Shown one piece after another: positions 17,295-26,034 of a stretch of 64,000 bases of DNA (positions within the stretch are counted from its first letter, which is position 1; every line of letters begins with the position of its first letter). Source of the stretch: an uncultured Clostridia bacterium (GTDB taxonomy: Bacteria > Bacillota > Clostridia > Christensenellales > UBA1242). The notes beneath the pieces are model-generated. The model did no database searches and was not told the origin of the DNA. It worked only from the letters and a program-made list of their open reading frames with translations. Both the position numbers and the translations under genes were made by a program. Where the stretch lies: positions 496,001 to 560,000 of the forward strand of contig CAKVHE010000001.1 of the NCBI GenBank assembly GCA_934747885.1, given 5' to 3'.

Positions 17295-17348
17295 TTATGT
17301 ACCTTCTTTGTTAAATTTTTATTTAGTATACCACAAAACAAAAACAAA

Positions 17349-17370
17349 AACAACGCTATTTTGCGTTGTT
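17349..17370 (-). terminator. Terminator of the Cys/Lys/Thr-rich gene
   Basis: On the minus strand AACAACGC, a six-base loop, GCGTTGTT, then a T-rich tract, downstream of the 76-residue gene. Confidence 0.75.
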
Positions 17371-17391
17371 TTTTGTGTTTTAATTATGCAA

Positions 17392-17622
17392 CTATTTTGC
17401 ACATGCGCGAGTGCTTTTGCCGGCGCAAGACTTGGTTGTGCGTTTGGTGCTAGATTTAGCACTTGCTTTTGCTCTGCAAGTACAAGTTTTGGTGCCGGTT
17501 GTTTTTGCCGAGCAGGCTCTGGTGCTAGTTTTTGTGCAAGCCTTGGTGGATGCTTTGGCTGAGCCAACTCTTGGCTTTCTAGCGCTAGCGCTACAACTTT
17601 TGGTTGTTAGTTTTGTTGTCAT
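17392..17622 (-). CDS. Small basic Cys/Lys/Thr/Ser/Ala-rich protein
   Basis: A 76-residue protein made almost wholly of Thr, Ser, Lys, Ala, Arg and Cys, with no aromatic residue and one Leu and one Val. The C-terminal two thirds repeat short units such as STKAC, STRAC and KSCAG. It is highly basic, as in histone-H1-like or spore-DNA proteins, but about eight cysteines are unusual for those. It looks real because GGAGAG lies 7 nt before the ATG and a terminator follows its stop. It overlaps the 3' end of the ABC-type gene by 32 bp. DNA binding, metal binding or a structural cross-linked role are all possible; none is shown. Confidence 0.6.
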   Translation of the reverse strand: MTTKLTTKSCSASARKPRVGSAKASTKACTKTSTRACSAKTTGTKTCTCRAKASAKSSTKRTTKSCAGKSTRACAK

Positions 17623-18643
17623 TTAAATTCTCTCCTTTTTTGTTTTTCTTAGTTTTGGCAGTTTTGTCAATTTTATGCACAAAATTTTCTTTTTTATTGG
17701 TTTTTGTCGAAAGTATAAAGGTTAGGTAGCGGTTTTGTGCGCCAATTACTTTTTTTACATCAAACACAAAATCAAAGACCTCGCGGGAACTGTCCACAAA
17801 ACTGTTTAAATAAGGCACCACAATTAAAAACACCTTTAAGGATAGCGAAAGGTCGGTAAGTTTAAAAATAAGGTAGCCGGTAATTAGGGTGAAAATGATA
17901 TTCCAAAATAAGGGCACCAAATTATCTTTAAAAGAATTTTGCTCTACCTTTTTGGAAAGACTATATAAATAGTTGTTGGCTTCCGACATCGCCAAATAGT
18001 TGCTTTGGCTAAGAGCGGTTTTTGTTTTGTGATATTTTTTTACTTCACTTAGCGAAGCAGATAGTTTTAATTTTCGCGCCAAAACCTCGGCGTTGGTTTT
18101 TTCTTTCTTTTGACCAATTAGTTGCATAAATCCATAGTTAACTGTGGCTGATGCAAGCAAAATAAGCCCAATTACTAATTTAAAGCGTAAAACATAAAAA
18201 ATAATTAACAGGCAGTTTACGGCGCTTCCGGCAAAACTCGCAAGGGTGTCGGCAAATATTGCAAGTTCAAAAATGTCGTTGTCTTCTATGTTTGATAGGT
18301 GCTCGTGAGTGTATTCAGCAAGCCCGCTTGCGCCTAACTTGTTTAGGGTTTGCACATACCTTTCGTTTAAGTTAATGTACGGCGAACTTATTAGTGGGAT
18401 AAAATTTTTGTAGTTAATAAACAAGAGTAGCCGTCTGCCCATAACCAGCCCTAGCGAGGTAAATAGCCACAAAAATGCCAAATAGGAATTTTGATTGGTG
18501 GCACCATCGACCATGCTGGCAAAAGCAATTGGCTCAAAAAAAGTTGTGATACCAACCAGCACCATGGTAACAATTTGCCAAACAAAATATTTTTTTAAGG
18601 GACGCGCCAAAGCGTACCAGCGTTTTAAATCTTTTAAAAACAT
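17591..18643 (-). CDS. ABC-exporter-like membrane domain without ATPase domain
   Basis: A 350-residue protein with about six membrane segments arranged like an ABC type I exporter membrane domain: an N-terminal amphipathic stretch (LKRWYALARPLKKYF), paired helices, a long cytosolic loop with HEHLSNIEDNDIFELAIFAD resembling the exporter coupling-helix region, and a last membrane segment near 290. After it, where a nucleotide-binding domain should begin, there is only a Lys/Asn-rich tail of about 40 residues. No Walker A or signature motif exists, and no ATPase gene is adjacent. It may be a degenerate or regulatory half. Confidence 0.7.
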   Translation of the reverse strand: MFLKDLKRWYALARPLKKYFVWQIVTMVLVGITTFFEPIAFASMVDGATNQNSYLAFLWLFTSLGLVMGRRLLLFINYKNFIPLISSPYINLNERYVQTLNKLGASGLAEYTHEHLSNIEDNDIFELAIFADTLASFAGSAVNCLLIIFYVLRFKLVIGLILLASATVNYGFMQLIGQKKEKTNAEVLARKLKLSASLSEVKKYHKTKTALSQSNYLAMSEANNYLYSLSKKVEQNSFKDNLVPLFWNIIFTLITGYLIFKLTDLSLSLKVFLIVVPYLNSFVDSSREVFDFVFDVKKVIGAQNRYLTFILSTKTNKKENFVHKIDKTAKTKKNKKGENLNDNKTNNQKL

Positions 18644-18710
18644 AAGTGTATTCCAATTGCAGTTTTGGTCTTATTATGTTAAAATTAAAAGTAATTATAC
18701 GAGGAAAGGT

Positions 18711-19175
18711 ATGAAAAACTATTTTTTAATGTTTAAAAACGCCTTTAATTTTTCGGGACTTGTTTCTCGCAAAGATTTTTGGCTTACTATTTTGGAAGAC
18801 GTTATTGCATGGCTGGCTATTTTTATCTTTGCCATATTTGGGGTAACTGTGTATCAAATTGCACTAATTGCTTATTTTTGCATAAGTTTTGTTCCCCGCC
18901 TCTCTCTTTGTGTGCGCCGACTTCATGACACCGACCGCAGTGGCTACAATATGTTTTGGGTGCTGTTTCCGGTGGCAGGTTTAGTTATTTTGGCTGTCTA
19001 TCTTTGCGGAAAAACGGAATATACTTACTACCTAGTAGAAGCCGAGCAAGAGAGCAAAAAAAATAACAGTGGCGCGCAAGCAGGTGGTGACGCCGGTGTG
19101 GCAGATATTACAAGTGAAAATGTAGAAAAACCTGAGCAAACCGCGGGCAGTGAACCTGCAAATAAAGCGCAGTAA
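18711..19175 (+). CDS. DUF805-family membrane protein
   Basis: A 154-residue protein with an N-terminal cytosolic part (MKNYFLMFKNAFNFSGLVSR), three to four membrane segments and the family marker RRLHDTDRSGY near residue 70. The C-terminal 40 residues are hydrophilic and rich in Ala, Gly and Glu. DUF805 members are inner membrane proteins of unknown function. The start at 18711 is set by GAGGAAAGG just upstream; the longer frame lacks support. Confidence 0.85.
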   Translation: MKNYFLMFKNAFNFSGLVSRKDFWLTILEDVIAWLAIFIFAIFGVTVYQIALIAYFCISFVPRLSLCVRRLHDTDRSGYNMFWVLFPVAGLVILAVYLCGKTEYTYYLVEAEQESKKNNSGAQAGGDAGVADITSENVEKPEQTAGSEPANKAQ

Positions 19176-19193
19176 AATAAATAACAAACAAAA

Positions 19194-19227
19194 AACCCAG
19201 CCACGGTTATGGCTGGGTTAATTTTTT
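19194..19227 (+). terminator. Intrinsic terminator
   Basis: AACCCAGCCA, a six-base loop, TGGCTGGGTT, then a T6 tract. It ends the DUF805 gene and, read from the other strand, reaches into the stop of the convergent lipoprotein gene. Confidence 0.85.
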
Positions 19228-19798
19228 AGTAGTTTGGCGAGGTGTGATATCCATAAATTTTAAGGTTGGTTATGGTAAACGAAAAACCACTTGTGTGCAA
19301 ATAACTTTCATCAATTTGCACCGAAAGTTTTGCTTCGTTATTTGTAAGTTCCCCATTTATTTCTAGATGCACATGGGCAGTTTTGTCTTTGCTTGGTGAG
19401 CAGTTAAAACTCTTTTTCAAATAAAAGTATTCGTCTGTTTCGTTATAAAATTCGGCTTCTTTTAGGTGCGACAAATAAATTTCAAAAGATAATTCAGCGG
19501 TGCTAGTGGATACAATATCAAAATCTACTGCGGTAACATACAGCCCATTAGAAAAGCGTGGGTTAAACACAAAGTTAATGTACCCATAGTCGCCCATTAT
19601 GTAGTCTTCGGCGCCGGTAAAGGTCGCAAGCGACTGAGTGCTTGTTTTTGATTCTTTGTATAAATTTACTTCCACATCGCTTTTTAAATAGTTGTTTAAG
19701 TCCAAATTTTCGCCCGTTTTTGCCCCACACGCCGTAAACAAAGTTAGTGTTAATGTGGCAAGCAAAAGTGCACAAAAAACCTTAAATTTTGCCTTCAA
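19226..19798 (-). CDS. Predicted lipoprotein, unknown
   Basis: A 190-residue exported protein. The signal peptide (LLLATLTLTLF) ends in the lipobox FTAC at about residue 24, so it should be diacylglycerol-modified and held on the outer face of the membrane. The mature part is beta-rich with no motif I recognise. The start codon is TTG, with GGAGG about 11 nt upstream inside the degV 3' end; it begins 1 bp after the degV stop, so the two are translationally linked. Confidence 0.8.
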   Translation of the reverse strand: MKAKFKVFCALLLATLTLTLFTACGAKTGENLDLNNYLKSDVEVNLYKESKTSTQSLATFTGAEDYIMGDYGYINFVFNPRFSNGLYVTAVDFDIVSTSTAELSFEIYLSHLKEAEFYNETDEYFYLKKSFNCSPSKDKTAHVHLEINGELTNNEAKLSVQIDESYLHTSGFSFTITNLKIYGYHTSPNY

Positions 19799-19799
19799 A

Positions 19800-20660
19800 T
19801 TAGTATTTGCCTCCGTCGTTTATATACAAAATGCCAAGTGTGCCTTTTCCGCAATGTGAAAATACGGTGCAACCGGCGTGAGTTTCCAAAACCTCGTCAA
19901 AAATATTTTTAGATTTAACATATTCAACAATGGTGTTAACAATTTCTGGGTCGGCGTCTGCGTGAGTGATAAAGCAGCGTGTTTTGTCTGGGTTGTTGTA
20001 AAGAGCCAAGGTGTCGTCTATGTATTTGTGCAAAACTTGCAAAGATTTTCCGCGATAACGATCAGTGGAAACAATTTTTCCTTCAATAAGTTGTAGTTTT
20101 GGTTTTAGTTTAAGCAAATTTGCGCCAAACGCAGCAAGCATAGAGCATCTGCCGCCCTTGCGCAAATATTCTAGTGTTTCTACCACAAACGAAACTTGCA
20201 TTTGGTAACTTCTGCCAAACGAAATGTTGTAAATTTCCTTGGCGGTTTTGCCAGCGTTTGCGAGTTCTCTGCCGTTTATGGCAAGCAACGCGGTACCGGT
20301 GGACAAGCATCTACCGTTAACCACAAATATGCGGTTTGGGTCTAATTCTTTTGCAGCGGCAACGGCATTTTGGTAGGTTATTGACAGTTCTTCACTTATT
20401 GAATAGTGCACAATATCATAACCGGCATCCAAAATAGGTTTAAAAAAGTCTACAAAGTCGGCAACTGAGCGCGCTGCAGTTTTTGGAAGTTTGCCGGTTT
20501 GTTTTACATATTTAGCAATGTCGTCAGTTGTGACATTTTCGCCGTCAAAGCGTTCATCGTCGCCAAGGTTTACTATTAAAGGCAAAACCTTGATGTCATA
20601 TTTTTTTATAAGTTCTTTGGACAGGTCTAGAGTGCTGTCACTGGTAATTTGAATTTTCAT
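19800..20660 (-). CDS. DegV family fatty-acid-binding protein (FakB-like)
   Basis: A 286-residue DegV protein. These bind fatty acids and present them to the kinase FakA for incorporation into phospholipids. Markers: the start ITSDSTLDLSKEL, the TAARSVADF loop where FakB proteins usually have T-S-Q-P-S, and LRKGGRCS. The altered loop may change ligand choice. AGGAG lies before the ATG. It sits between lepB and the lipoprotein gene. A small stand-alone FakA-like domain is encoded at 28.1-28.4 kb. Confidence 0.93.
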   Translation of the reverse strand: MKIQITSDSTLDLSKELIKKYDIKVLPLIVNLGDDERFDGENVTTDDIAKYVKQTGKLPKTAARSVADFVDFFKPILDAGYDIVHYSISEELSITYQNAVAAAKELDPNRIFVVNGRCLSTGTALLAINGRELANAGKTAKEIYNISFGRSYQMQVSFVVETLEYLRKGGRCSMLAAFGANLLKLKPKLQLIEGKIVSTDRYRGKSLQVLHKYIDDTLALYNNPDKTRCFITHADADPEIVNTIVEYVKSKNIFDEVLETHAGCTVFSHCGKGTLGILYINDGGKY

Positions 20661-20668
20661 AATTTCTC

Positions 20669-21619
20669 CTAAAATAAATAGTCTTTTTTTATTGAATAAA
20701 ATATTGCATAAATCAAGTTTGTACCATAAGGGGCCTGAATTTTTACTTTGCCTACCACACAGTCGAGCGGAACAAATCCAAACTCCCTGCTGTCAGTGGA
20801 ATTGTTGCGGTTGTCACCCATAACAAAAATACAATTTTCGGGCACGGTTAAAGTTTCTTCACGGATAATTTGTTTGAAAGTTTCCGTAACTCCACTGCCC
20901 GTTATGCCGTCAATATTTTCCGGCGAAGGGCCTACCGTAAACAGAATATTGGTGTATATGTATGGCTCATCAAGCTTTTCACCATTTAAATAAACAGCGT
21001 ATTCAGCCTTGTAAATAGTGGCTGAGTACTGCGTAATGTCACTTACGCGTTTAAAGCAAATGGTGTCGCCTGCTTTGGCAATAACCCGCTTTATGTAATA
21101 AGAATCGTCGCCGGTTAGGCTGGTTGCGTCAAATACCACAATGTCGCCATAATTTAATTCATGGGTGCGCCATAAAAACACCACATCGTTTTTTTCGCTG
21201 GCGCCGAGTGCTCCGCCCTGATAGTTTAGGGTTGGATACATTGATGCCCCAACCACTTTCATTGGTACAAAAACGGCCGAAGTGTAAAACAAAAAAGTGG
21301 TTAGTGTAAAATATATCCCATACGCCACAAAAAAAATGAACAGAAAAGGCAACTTTTTGCGCTTGGTTGCTTTTTCTCTTAACTTTTTTATTTCGGCTTT
21401 TTCAAGTTCGTAGGCGCTTGGCACGGTGGTTTCCTGAGCCGTGGTTTCGGTGGCAGTTTCGGTGGTGGTTGTGGTTTCGTCAGTCGTTGCAACTGTTGTG
21501 TCGCGGTCTTCTAACGCGTTTGTTTCATTTTGGGCAAACAAAGGCAAGTTTGACGAGTTTTCGTCAAACTTGGATTTGTCATTATTTAAAACATTGTTAT
21601 CTTGCTTTGTTTGTTCCAT
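20669..21619 (-). CDS. lepB: Signal peptidase I with acidic N-terminal extension
   Basis: Type I signal peptidase, cleaving signal peptides outside the membrane. The catalytic Ser lies in GASMYPTL, the general-base Lys in YYIKRVIAKAGD, and box E reads MGDNRNNSTDSREFG. One membrane segment precedes the catalytic domain. The first 85 or so residues form an unusual cytosolic extension rich in Thr, Glu, Asp and Asn. I prefer the ATG at 21619 (316 aa) to 21643, though neither has a clear ribosome binding site; it overlaps the upstream small gene. Confidence 0.92.
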   Translation of the reverse strand: MEQTKQDNNVLNNDKSKFDENSSNLPLFAQNETNALEDRDTTVATTDETTTTTETATETTAQETTVPSAYELEKAEIKKLREKATKRKKLPFLFIFFVAYGIYFTLTTFLFYTSAVFVPMKVVGASMYPTLNYQGGALGASEKNDVVFLWRTHELNYGDIVVFDATSLTGDDSYYIKRVIAKAGDTICFKRVSDITQYSATIYKAEYAVYLNGEKLDEPYIYTNILFTVGPSPENIDGITGSGVTETFKQIIREETLTVPENCIFVMGDNRNNSTDSREFGFVPLDCVVGKVKIQAPYGTNLIYAIFYSIKKDYLF

Positions 21620-21896
21620 ACGAAATAGTCTTTTTGTTATCAAAAAATAGTGATGCGGTAAAAGTAGCGCCGGTTACAAAACTAATAATTGATAGGGTAA
21701 GCCCAATAGATAAACATTTGGTTTTGTATTCGCCCTTTTTTACCTCTAATTCCAGTTTTTTTACGCGGTCGGCGGTGGCTGTTTGTTCTTTGTTGGTTTG
21801 AGCAAGTTTGCCGTAATTAACGGTAAATACAATGCCCACAACAACAATAGCAACTACTAACGCAAAGCCTACATATTGTAAAATTTTTTTAACCAT
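21597..21896 (-). CDS. Small two-helix membrane protein
   Basis: A 99-residue protein with membrane segments at about 10-28 and 62-82 joined by a charged, coiled-coil-like loop (ADRVKKLELEVKK). No family recognised. It lies between the 189-residue anchor protein (9 bp gap) and lepB (overlap), in the ftsH-led operon. Confidence 0.65.
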   Translation of the reverse strand: MVKKILQYVGFALVVAIVVVGIVFTVNYGKLAQTNKEQTATADRVKKLELEVKKGEYKTKCLSIGLTLSIISFVTGATFTASLFFDNKKTISYGTNKAR

Positions 21897-21905
21897 ATTT
21901 CTTCC

Positions 21906-22475
21906 TTATAATAGTGTTTTTATGTACTCGTACAATTTGTATGTGTTTGCCGATAGTGCAAACGGATAAATTGTACTTCCATATTCATCTACTGTTTGAT
22001 AGTTGTTTCCCGACTTGTAAAAGATTTTCACTTGTCGCATTTTGTTGTCGCTTGTTAGTTCAAATATAATGGAACTAACATAAATTTTGCGCGTGCTACC
22101 TTTGCTTTTTACTATAGTGTAAGGGGTTGAAGAAAAGTTTAGTTCCAAAAACAAACCATTTTCGCGGTCCGCTGATACAAACGCTTCTTCGGTGTCTAGT
22201 TCCGACACGTTGCCGTCCAAAATCTGGTTTTGAAGCAAGGCTTCAAGCAAACTTTTTTGGCACATGTCGTTATATAGTTCAATAATTTTGTCGTATTCCT
22301 CGTCGCCCGCCGAGTAGGTTTCGAGAGCGGCTTGGCTATGGTTGTAAATGCTTGCTGATGCCGGCTTTGGCAGGTCTAGACCTACCGAAGTGGTAATTAC
22401 TGAAAGCACTATTAGCGTTAAAGCAACTACACCAGCCGAAATGCAGCACACAATTAGTGCAATTTTTTCTTTCAT
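21906..22475 (-). CDS. Membrane-anchored protein, unknown
   Basis: A 189-residue protein with one N-terminal membrane segment (IALIVCCISAGVVALTLIVL) and an extracytoplasmic domain with no recognised motif. Its ATG overlaps the ftsH stop by 1 bp, so it is co-translated with ftsH. A link to membrane protein quality control is only suggested by this context. Confidence 0.7.
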   Translation of the reverse strand: MKEKIALIVCCISAGVVALTLIVLSVITTSVGLDLPKPASASIYNHSQAALETYSAGDEEYDKIIELYNDMCQKSLLEALLQNQILDGNVSELDTEEAFVSADRENGLFLELNFSSTPYTIVKSKGSTRKIYVSSIIFELTSDNKMRQVKIFYKSGNNYQTVDEYGSTIYPFALSANTYKLYEYIKTLL

Positions 22476-24643
22476 TACTTTTTACTCTTTTTTTGTTTGG
22501 TTTCTAGTGCTTGTTCAATATTTTCGGAAATTTCGCTAGATGGCAAAACTTCTATTTTGGCGCTTGCCTTTTCGGCTTCTTCCAAAGTTTTTTCGCGGGT
22601 TAAGTCTTGCTCATCTGTTTCTAGTTTTTTTTCAGCAATTTCTGCCTCTTCTTTTGCTGTTGGTTTGGCAGAAGTTTCGTCAAGTTTTACTATGCTCGAC
22701 TTTACATTTTTTGTGGTTGCTTTTTCGGTTGCCTTTTTTGATTGGTCGCTACTTGCAAGTTTTGAGTCGATGTATTCTATCACGGTTTTTGGGGTTTTGC
22801 CTTCCATAATTAGGTCAACTTCGTCACTATAAATAGTGGACTTTTCAAGCAGTACATCCACCATAACACCGAGTTTCTTCTTGTTTGCTGTTAATATTTT
22901 TTCGGCTTGTTTTTCGCAAGCAGATAAAATGTTTAATATTTCCTCGTCAATAACTTTTGCAAATTCTTCGCTATAACTATTTTTGCTTGCGTAATCTCGG
23001 CCAAAAAAGTACGAACCGTCACTGCCAAAATGCATTAGGCCTGTTTTTTCGCCCATACCATAACTCATTACCATTTGTCTTGCAAGTGCGGTTGCGCGTT
23101 CTAGGTCGTTGGAAGCGCCGGTAGAAACATCACCAAGCACAATTTGTTCAGCCATTCTACCGCCAAGCATCATGGTTATGGTGTCAAGCAGTTTGGACTT
23201 GGTTACGTGGTTGTCGTCGCTTTCTGGACGCGATACGGTGTACCCGGCAGCGTTACCACGCGGAATTATGGATATTTCATGAATTGGGTCGTTGTTTTTA
23301 ACAAGTTTGCCAATTATTGCGTGACCACTTTCGTGAACGGCGGTAATTTTTTTGTCGCGATCGGTTACTACGCGGCTCTTCTTTTGAGGACCCATTGTGG
23401 TTTTGTCAATGGCTTCAGTAATAAGTTCTTGTGTGATGGCTGGTTTGTGTTCACGGGCGGCCAAAATGGCTGCTTCATTAAGCAAATTTTCAAGTTCAGC
23501 ACCGGTAAATCCGGCAGTTACTCTTGCAATTTGCTTGAAGTCTACCGACTTGTCAAATTTTTTGGTTCCCATATGAACTTTTAATATTTCTTCTCTGCCC
23601 TTAACGTCTGGCACATGAATGGTTATTTGTCGGTCAAATCTGCCCGGACGAAGCAAAGCCGGGTCCAAAATGTCAGCACGGTTGGTTGCTGCGATTACAA
23701 TAATTCCTTCATTGGTTTCAAAGCCGTCCATTTGAACTAATAGTTGGTTTAGAGTTTGTTCGCGTTCGTCGTTTCCGCCACCAAGGCCGGTTCCGCGTTG
23801 GCGACCAATTGCGTCAATTTCGTCAATAAATACTATACAAGGTGCATTTTGTTTGGCTTGATTGAACAAATCTCTAACTCTAGATGCGCCTACACCAACA
23901 AATAGTTCCATAAAATCACTACCGCTGATGGTAAAGAATGGTACGCCGGCTTCACCCGCAATAGCCTTTGCGAGCAAGGTTTTGCCGGTTCCCGGAACGC
24001 CAACCAAAAGTACGCCTTTTGGGATGCGTGCGCCCATTTCCGTAAAGCGTCGTGGGTCTTTTAAAAATTCTACAATTTCTTTAACTTCTTCTTTTTCTTC
24101 GTCAGCGCCGGCTACGTCACTAAAACGTACTTTGCTTTTTGCAATTTTTGCGCGGTTTTTAACAAAATCAAAAGATTGGCTTGCCGATTTGCCTAGTTGA
24201 CGGGTCATTAAAGTAATAACCAAAACAAATCCGCCTACCAGCAAAACCAACATAATTATGCTGTCTAGGTTGTATGATGAAGTTGGTTTAGAAACCATGT
24301 TAACTTGGTAAGTGCTGATAACTGTACTGTTGTGAGCTTCGGTATATTCAATAACTTTGTCGGTTAGGTCTTTGCCCATGTATGCGGTTGTTTTGTCTTT
24401 GTATACAAATTTAATTTTGGTATCCGAAAATTCGATAGACTCAATTTTGTTTTGGGTCATATCGCTGGTAAAGGTTATCCAGTCTAGATTTTTTTTGCCG
24501 GTACCATTTATTAAAAACACAATGCCAACAAGCGCGGTAATAAGCAACAGTGCAACAATAAAGTTTTTAAACACATTAGGTTTGGTCATCATTGGCATAT
24601 CGTTATTATTGTTATTGTTTTCGTTCAAAGTAAATTCCTCCAT
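22475..24643 (-). CDS. ftsH: ATP-dependent zinc metalloprotease FtsH
   Basis: A membrane-bound hexameric AAA protease that degrades misfolded membrane proteins and regulators. Two membrane segments flank a small outer domain (about 28-135); Walker A is GVPGTGKT at 215-222, and the zinc site HESGH is at 437-441. The 722-residue length reflects a long Lys/Glu/Ala-rich C-terminal tail and an Asn-rich N-terminus. Start choice is open: the ATG at 24643 is itself part of GGAGG, which would suit the in-frame TTG five codons on; alternatively the ATG is used from a very short leader, since a TATACT box lies 8 nt upstream. Confidence 0.96.
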   Translation of the reverse strand: MEEFTLNENNNNNNDMPMMTKPNVFKNFIVALLLITALVGIVFLINGTGKKNLDWITFTSDMTQNKIESIEFSDTKIKFVYKDKTTAYMGKDLTDKVIEYTEAHNSTVISTYQVNMVSKPTSSYNLDSIIMLVLLVGGFVLVITLMTRQLGKSASQSFDFVKNRAKIAKSKVRFSDVAGADEEKEEVKEIVEFLKDPRRFTEMGARIPKGVLLVGVPGTGKTLLAKAIAGEAGVPFFTISGSDFMELFVGVGASRVRDLFNQAKQNAPCIVFIDEIDAIGRQRGTGLGGGNDEREQTLNQLLVQMDGFETNEGIIVIAATNRADILDPALLRPGRFDRQITIHVPDVKGREEILKVHMGTKKFDKSVDFKQIARVTAGFTGAELENLLNEAAILAAREHKPAITQELITEAIDKTTMGPQKKSRVVTDRDKKITAVHESGHAIIGKLVKNNDPIHEISIIPRGNAAGYTVSRPESDDNHVTKSKLLDTITMMLGGRMAEQIVLGDVSTGASNDLERATALARQMVMSYGMGEKTGLMHFGSDGSYFFGRDYASKNSYSEEFAKVIDEEILNILSACEKQAEKILTANKKKLGVMVDVLLEKSTIYSDEVDLIMEGKTPKTVIEYIDSKLASSDQSKKATEKATTKNVKSSIVKLDETSAKPTAKEEAEIAEKKLETDEQDLTREKTLEEAEKASAKIEVLPSSEISENIEQALETKQKKSKK

Positions 24644-24800
24644 TATTATCTAGTATAATATATTATATAATAACATATTTTTTATCATTCTACAATTAAA
24701 TAATTAACAATTTTTCGTAAGTTAAAAAATTTTTTAGGCAATATGTTATCTTCTTTACATTTATAAACAAAATGTGCTATCATAATTTTAGGAGAACTAA

Positions 24801-25547
24801 ATGAATTATATAGATATAATTATCATAGCGCTGGTTGCTCTAACTATCGTGGTTGGTTATTTTAGGGGTTTTACCCGCGCGCTTATCAACTTTTTCAATT
24901 CCGTTGTCAAGTTTTTCGTGGCTTATTGGCTGGCAAAGCCGTTTGCAAACCTGCTTGGAAAGATTTTTAAATTTGACGACAACTTGCATAGTAGTTTGCG
25001 TGATTGGGCGTCGGGGCTTTCTTCCAAGTTTAATGAAAATTTGGTTGGCCTATCGCAAGACGAATTAAATCAAAAAGTTAGCGAAGGTTTGAGCGACGCC
25101 AAACTACCAAAGCTTTTTAGGGGCGTGTTTAATAGTCTATTTAATGTTTCAACCGAAACGATAAATAGTTATGAAAACATAACTATTGCAGATATGATGG
25201 CAAACGCTATGACGCGCGTAATTATGATAGTGTTAGCTTTTGTGGTACTCTATTTAATACTAACTCTACTGGTGTTTATATTAAAGTTTGTTACCAAACG
25301 CCGTATTAAGGCAAGCGTGGTTTTGCAAAAAACCGATCGCCGTTTGGGGGCTTTGGTTGGGCTGGTAAAATCTTTTGTAAACCTATTCATTATATTTGCA
25401 GTACTATATTTCTTCCGCAATGCAAGTTGGCTGTCTGGTTTCTTTGATGCGGTAAATACTTCCTTTTTGGGCAAGCCTCTTTCCCGTCTTGTATTTTCCA
25501 GCGTCGAGAATTACTTTAATATCAAATCGGCTGTTGCTGTGATTTAA
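24801..25547 (+). CDS. CvpA-family membrane protein
   Basis: A 248-residue integral membrane protein. The N-terminus (YIDIIIIALVALTIVVGYFRGF) is the typical CvpA start with a Gly/Arg turn, followed by further membrane segments and a last one near 195-215. A cytosolic or periplasmic insertion covers about 60-130. CvpA proteins are linked to colicin V export and envelope stress in other bacteria; the molecular role is unclear. AGGAG precedes the ATG. Divergent from ftsH and next to the parS array. Confidence 0.87.
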   Translation: MNYIDIIIIALVALTIVVGYFRGFTRALINFFNSVVKFFVAYWLAKPFANLLGKIFKFDDNLHSSLRDWASGLSSKFNENLVGLSQDELNQKVSEGLSDAKLPKLFRGVFNSLFNVSTETINSYENITIADMMANAMTRVIMIVLAFVVLYLILTLLVFILKFVTKRRIKASVVLQKTDRRLGALVGLVKSFVNLFIIFAVLYFFRNASWLSGFFDAVNTSFLGKPLSRLVFSSVENYFNIKSAVAVI

Positions 25548-25566
25548 TTTATAGTTTCAATTATTG

Positions 25567-25594
25567 TCAAAATGTTTCACGTGAAACATTTTGA
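25567..25594. promoter_or_regulatory. parS site 1
   Basis: Perfect 16-bp parS core TGTTTCACGTGAAACA at 25573-25588, the ParB/Spo0J binding site, inside a 28-bp palindrome. Confidence 0.96.
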
Positions 25595-25675
25595 CTTTTT
25601 TGTTTATCGAAAATAGTTGTTATACTATTGTGTTTATTGCGGCGTGTTGACTGTTTTGTACGAGCGCGATGTATT

Positions 25676-25699
25676 AAATTGTTTCACGTGAAACAATTT
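25676..25699. promoter_or_regulatory. parS site 2
   Basis: Perfect core TGTTTCACGTGAAACA at 25680-25695 with AAAT/ATTT flanks extending the palindrome. Confidence 0.96.
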
Positions 25700-25773
25700 C
25701 ATCGTTTTTTATGCAAGGCGTATTATAGTAAGTGAATATTCACCGTTTATCGCACTCTATGCGTTTAATGTAT

Positions 25774-25799
25774 AAAAATGTTTCACGTGAAACATTTTT
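25774..25799. promoter_or_regulatory. parS site 3
   Basis: Perfect core TGTTTCACGTGAAACA at 25779-25794 with AAAAA/TTTTT flanks extending the palindrome. Confidence 0.96.
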
Positions 25800-25884
25800 T
25801 GTTGTGTCGCCGTGTCTCCTTGACGGATGTTTGCCTTTATATTATACAAAATCAGCCATTATCTATGAATGCTCGCACATAAAT

Positions 25885-25918
25885 GTCGTAAATTGTTTCA
25901 CGTGAAACAATTTACGAC
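25885..25918. promoter_or_regulatory. parS site 4 (34-bp perfect palindrome)
   Basis: Perfect core TGTTTCACGTGAAACA at 25894-25909. The symmetry extends through GTCGTAAAT on the left and ATTTACGAC on the right, the longest of the set. Confidence 0.96.
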
Positions 25919-26004
25919 GAAATTAAGGCCAAATATAAACAAAACGCATGATTTTGTTATGGCGTTGCATAAAAAAATACGTTACGCCAACTCAGATTGC
26001 GGTA

Positions 26005-26029
26005 AAAATGTTTCACGTGAAACATTTTT
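26005..26029. promoter_or_regulatory. parS site 5
   Basis: Perfect core TGTTTCACGTGAAACA at 26009-26024, again flanked by A- and T-runs. Confidence 0.96.
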
Positions 26030-26034
26030 GCATA

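Noticed and set aside
17319..17567. 82-codon Pro/Gln/Ala-rich minus-strand frame
   Set aside because: Out-of-frame shadow of the Cys/Lys/Thr-rich gene, running through its terminator; no ribosome binding site.
22497..22832. Ser/Phe-rich plus-strand frame
   Set aside because: Antisense to the low-complexity C-terminal tail of FtsH.
23389..23660. Depletion of GGWCC sites as evidence of long-term restriction
   Set aside because: Several GGACC/GGTCC sites are seen in core genes; a proper count against expectation was not possible.
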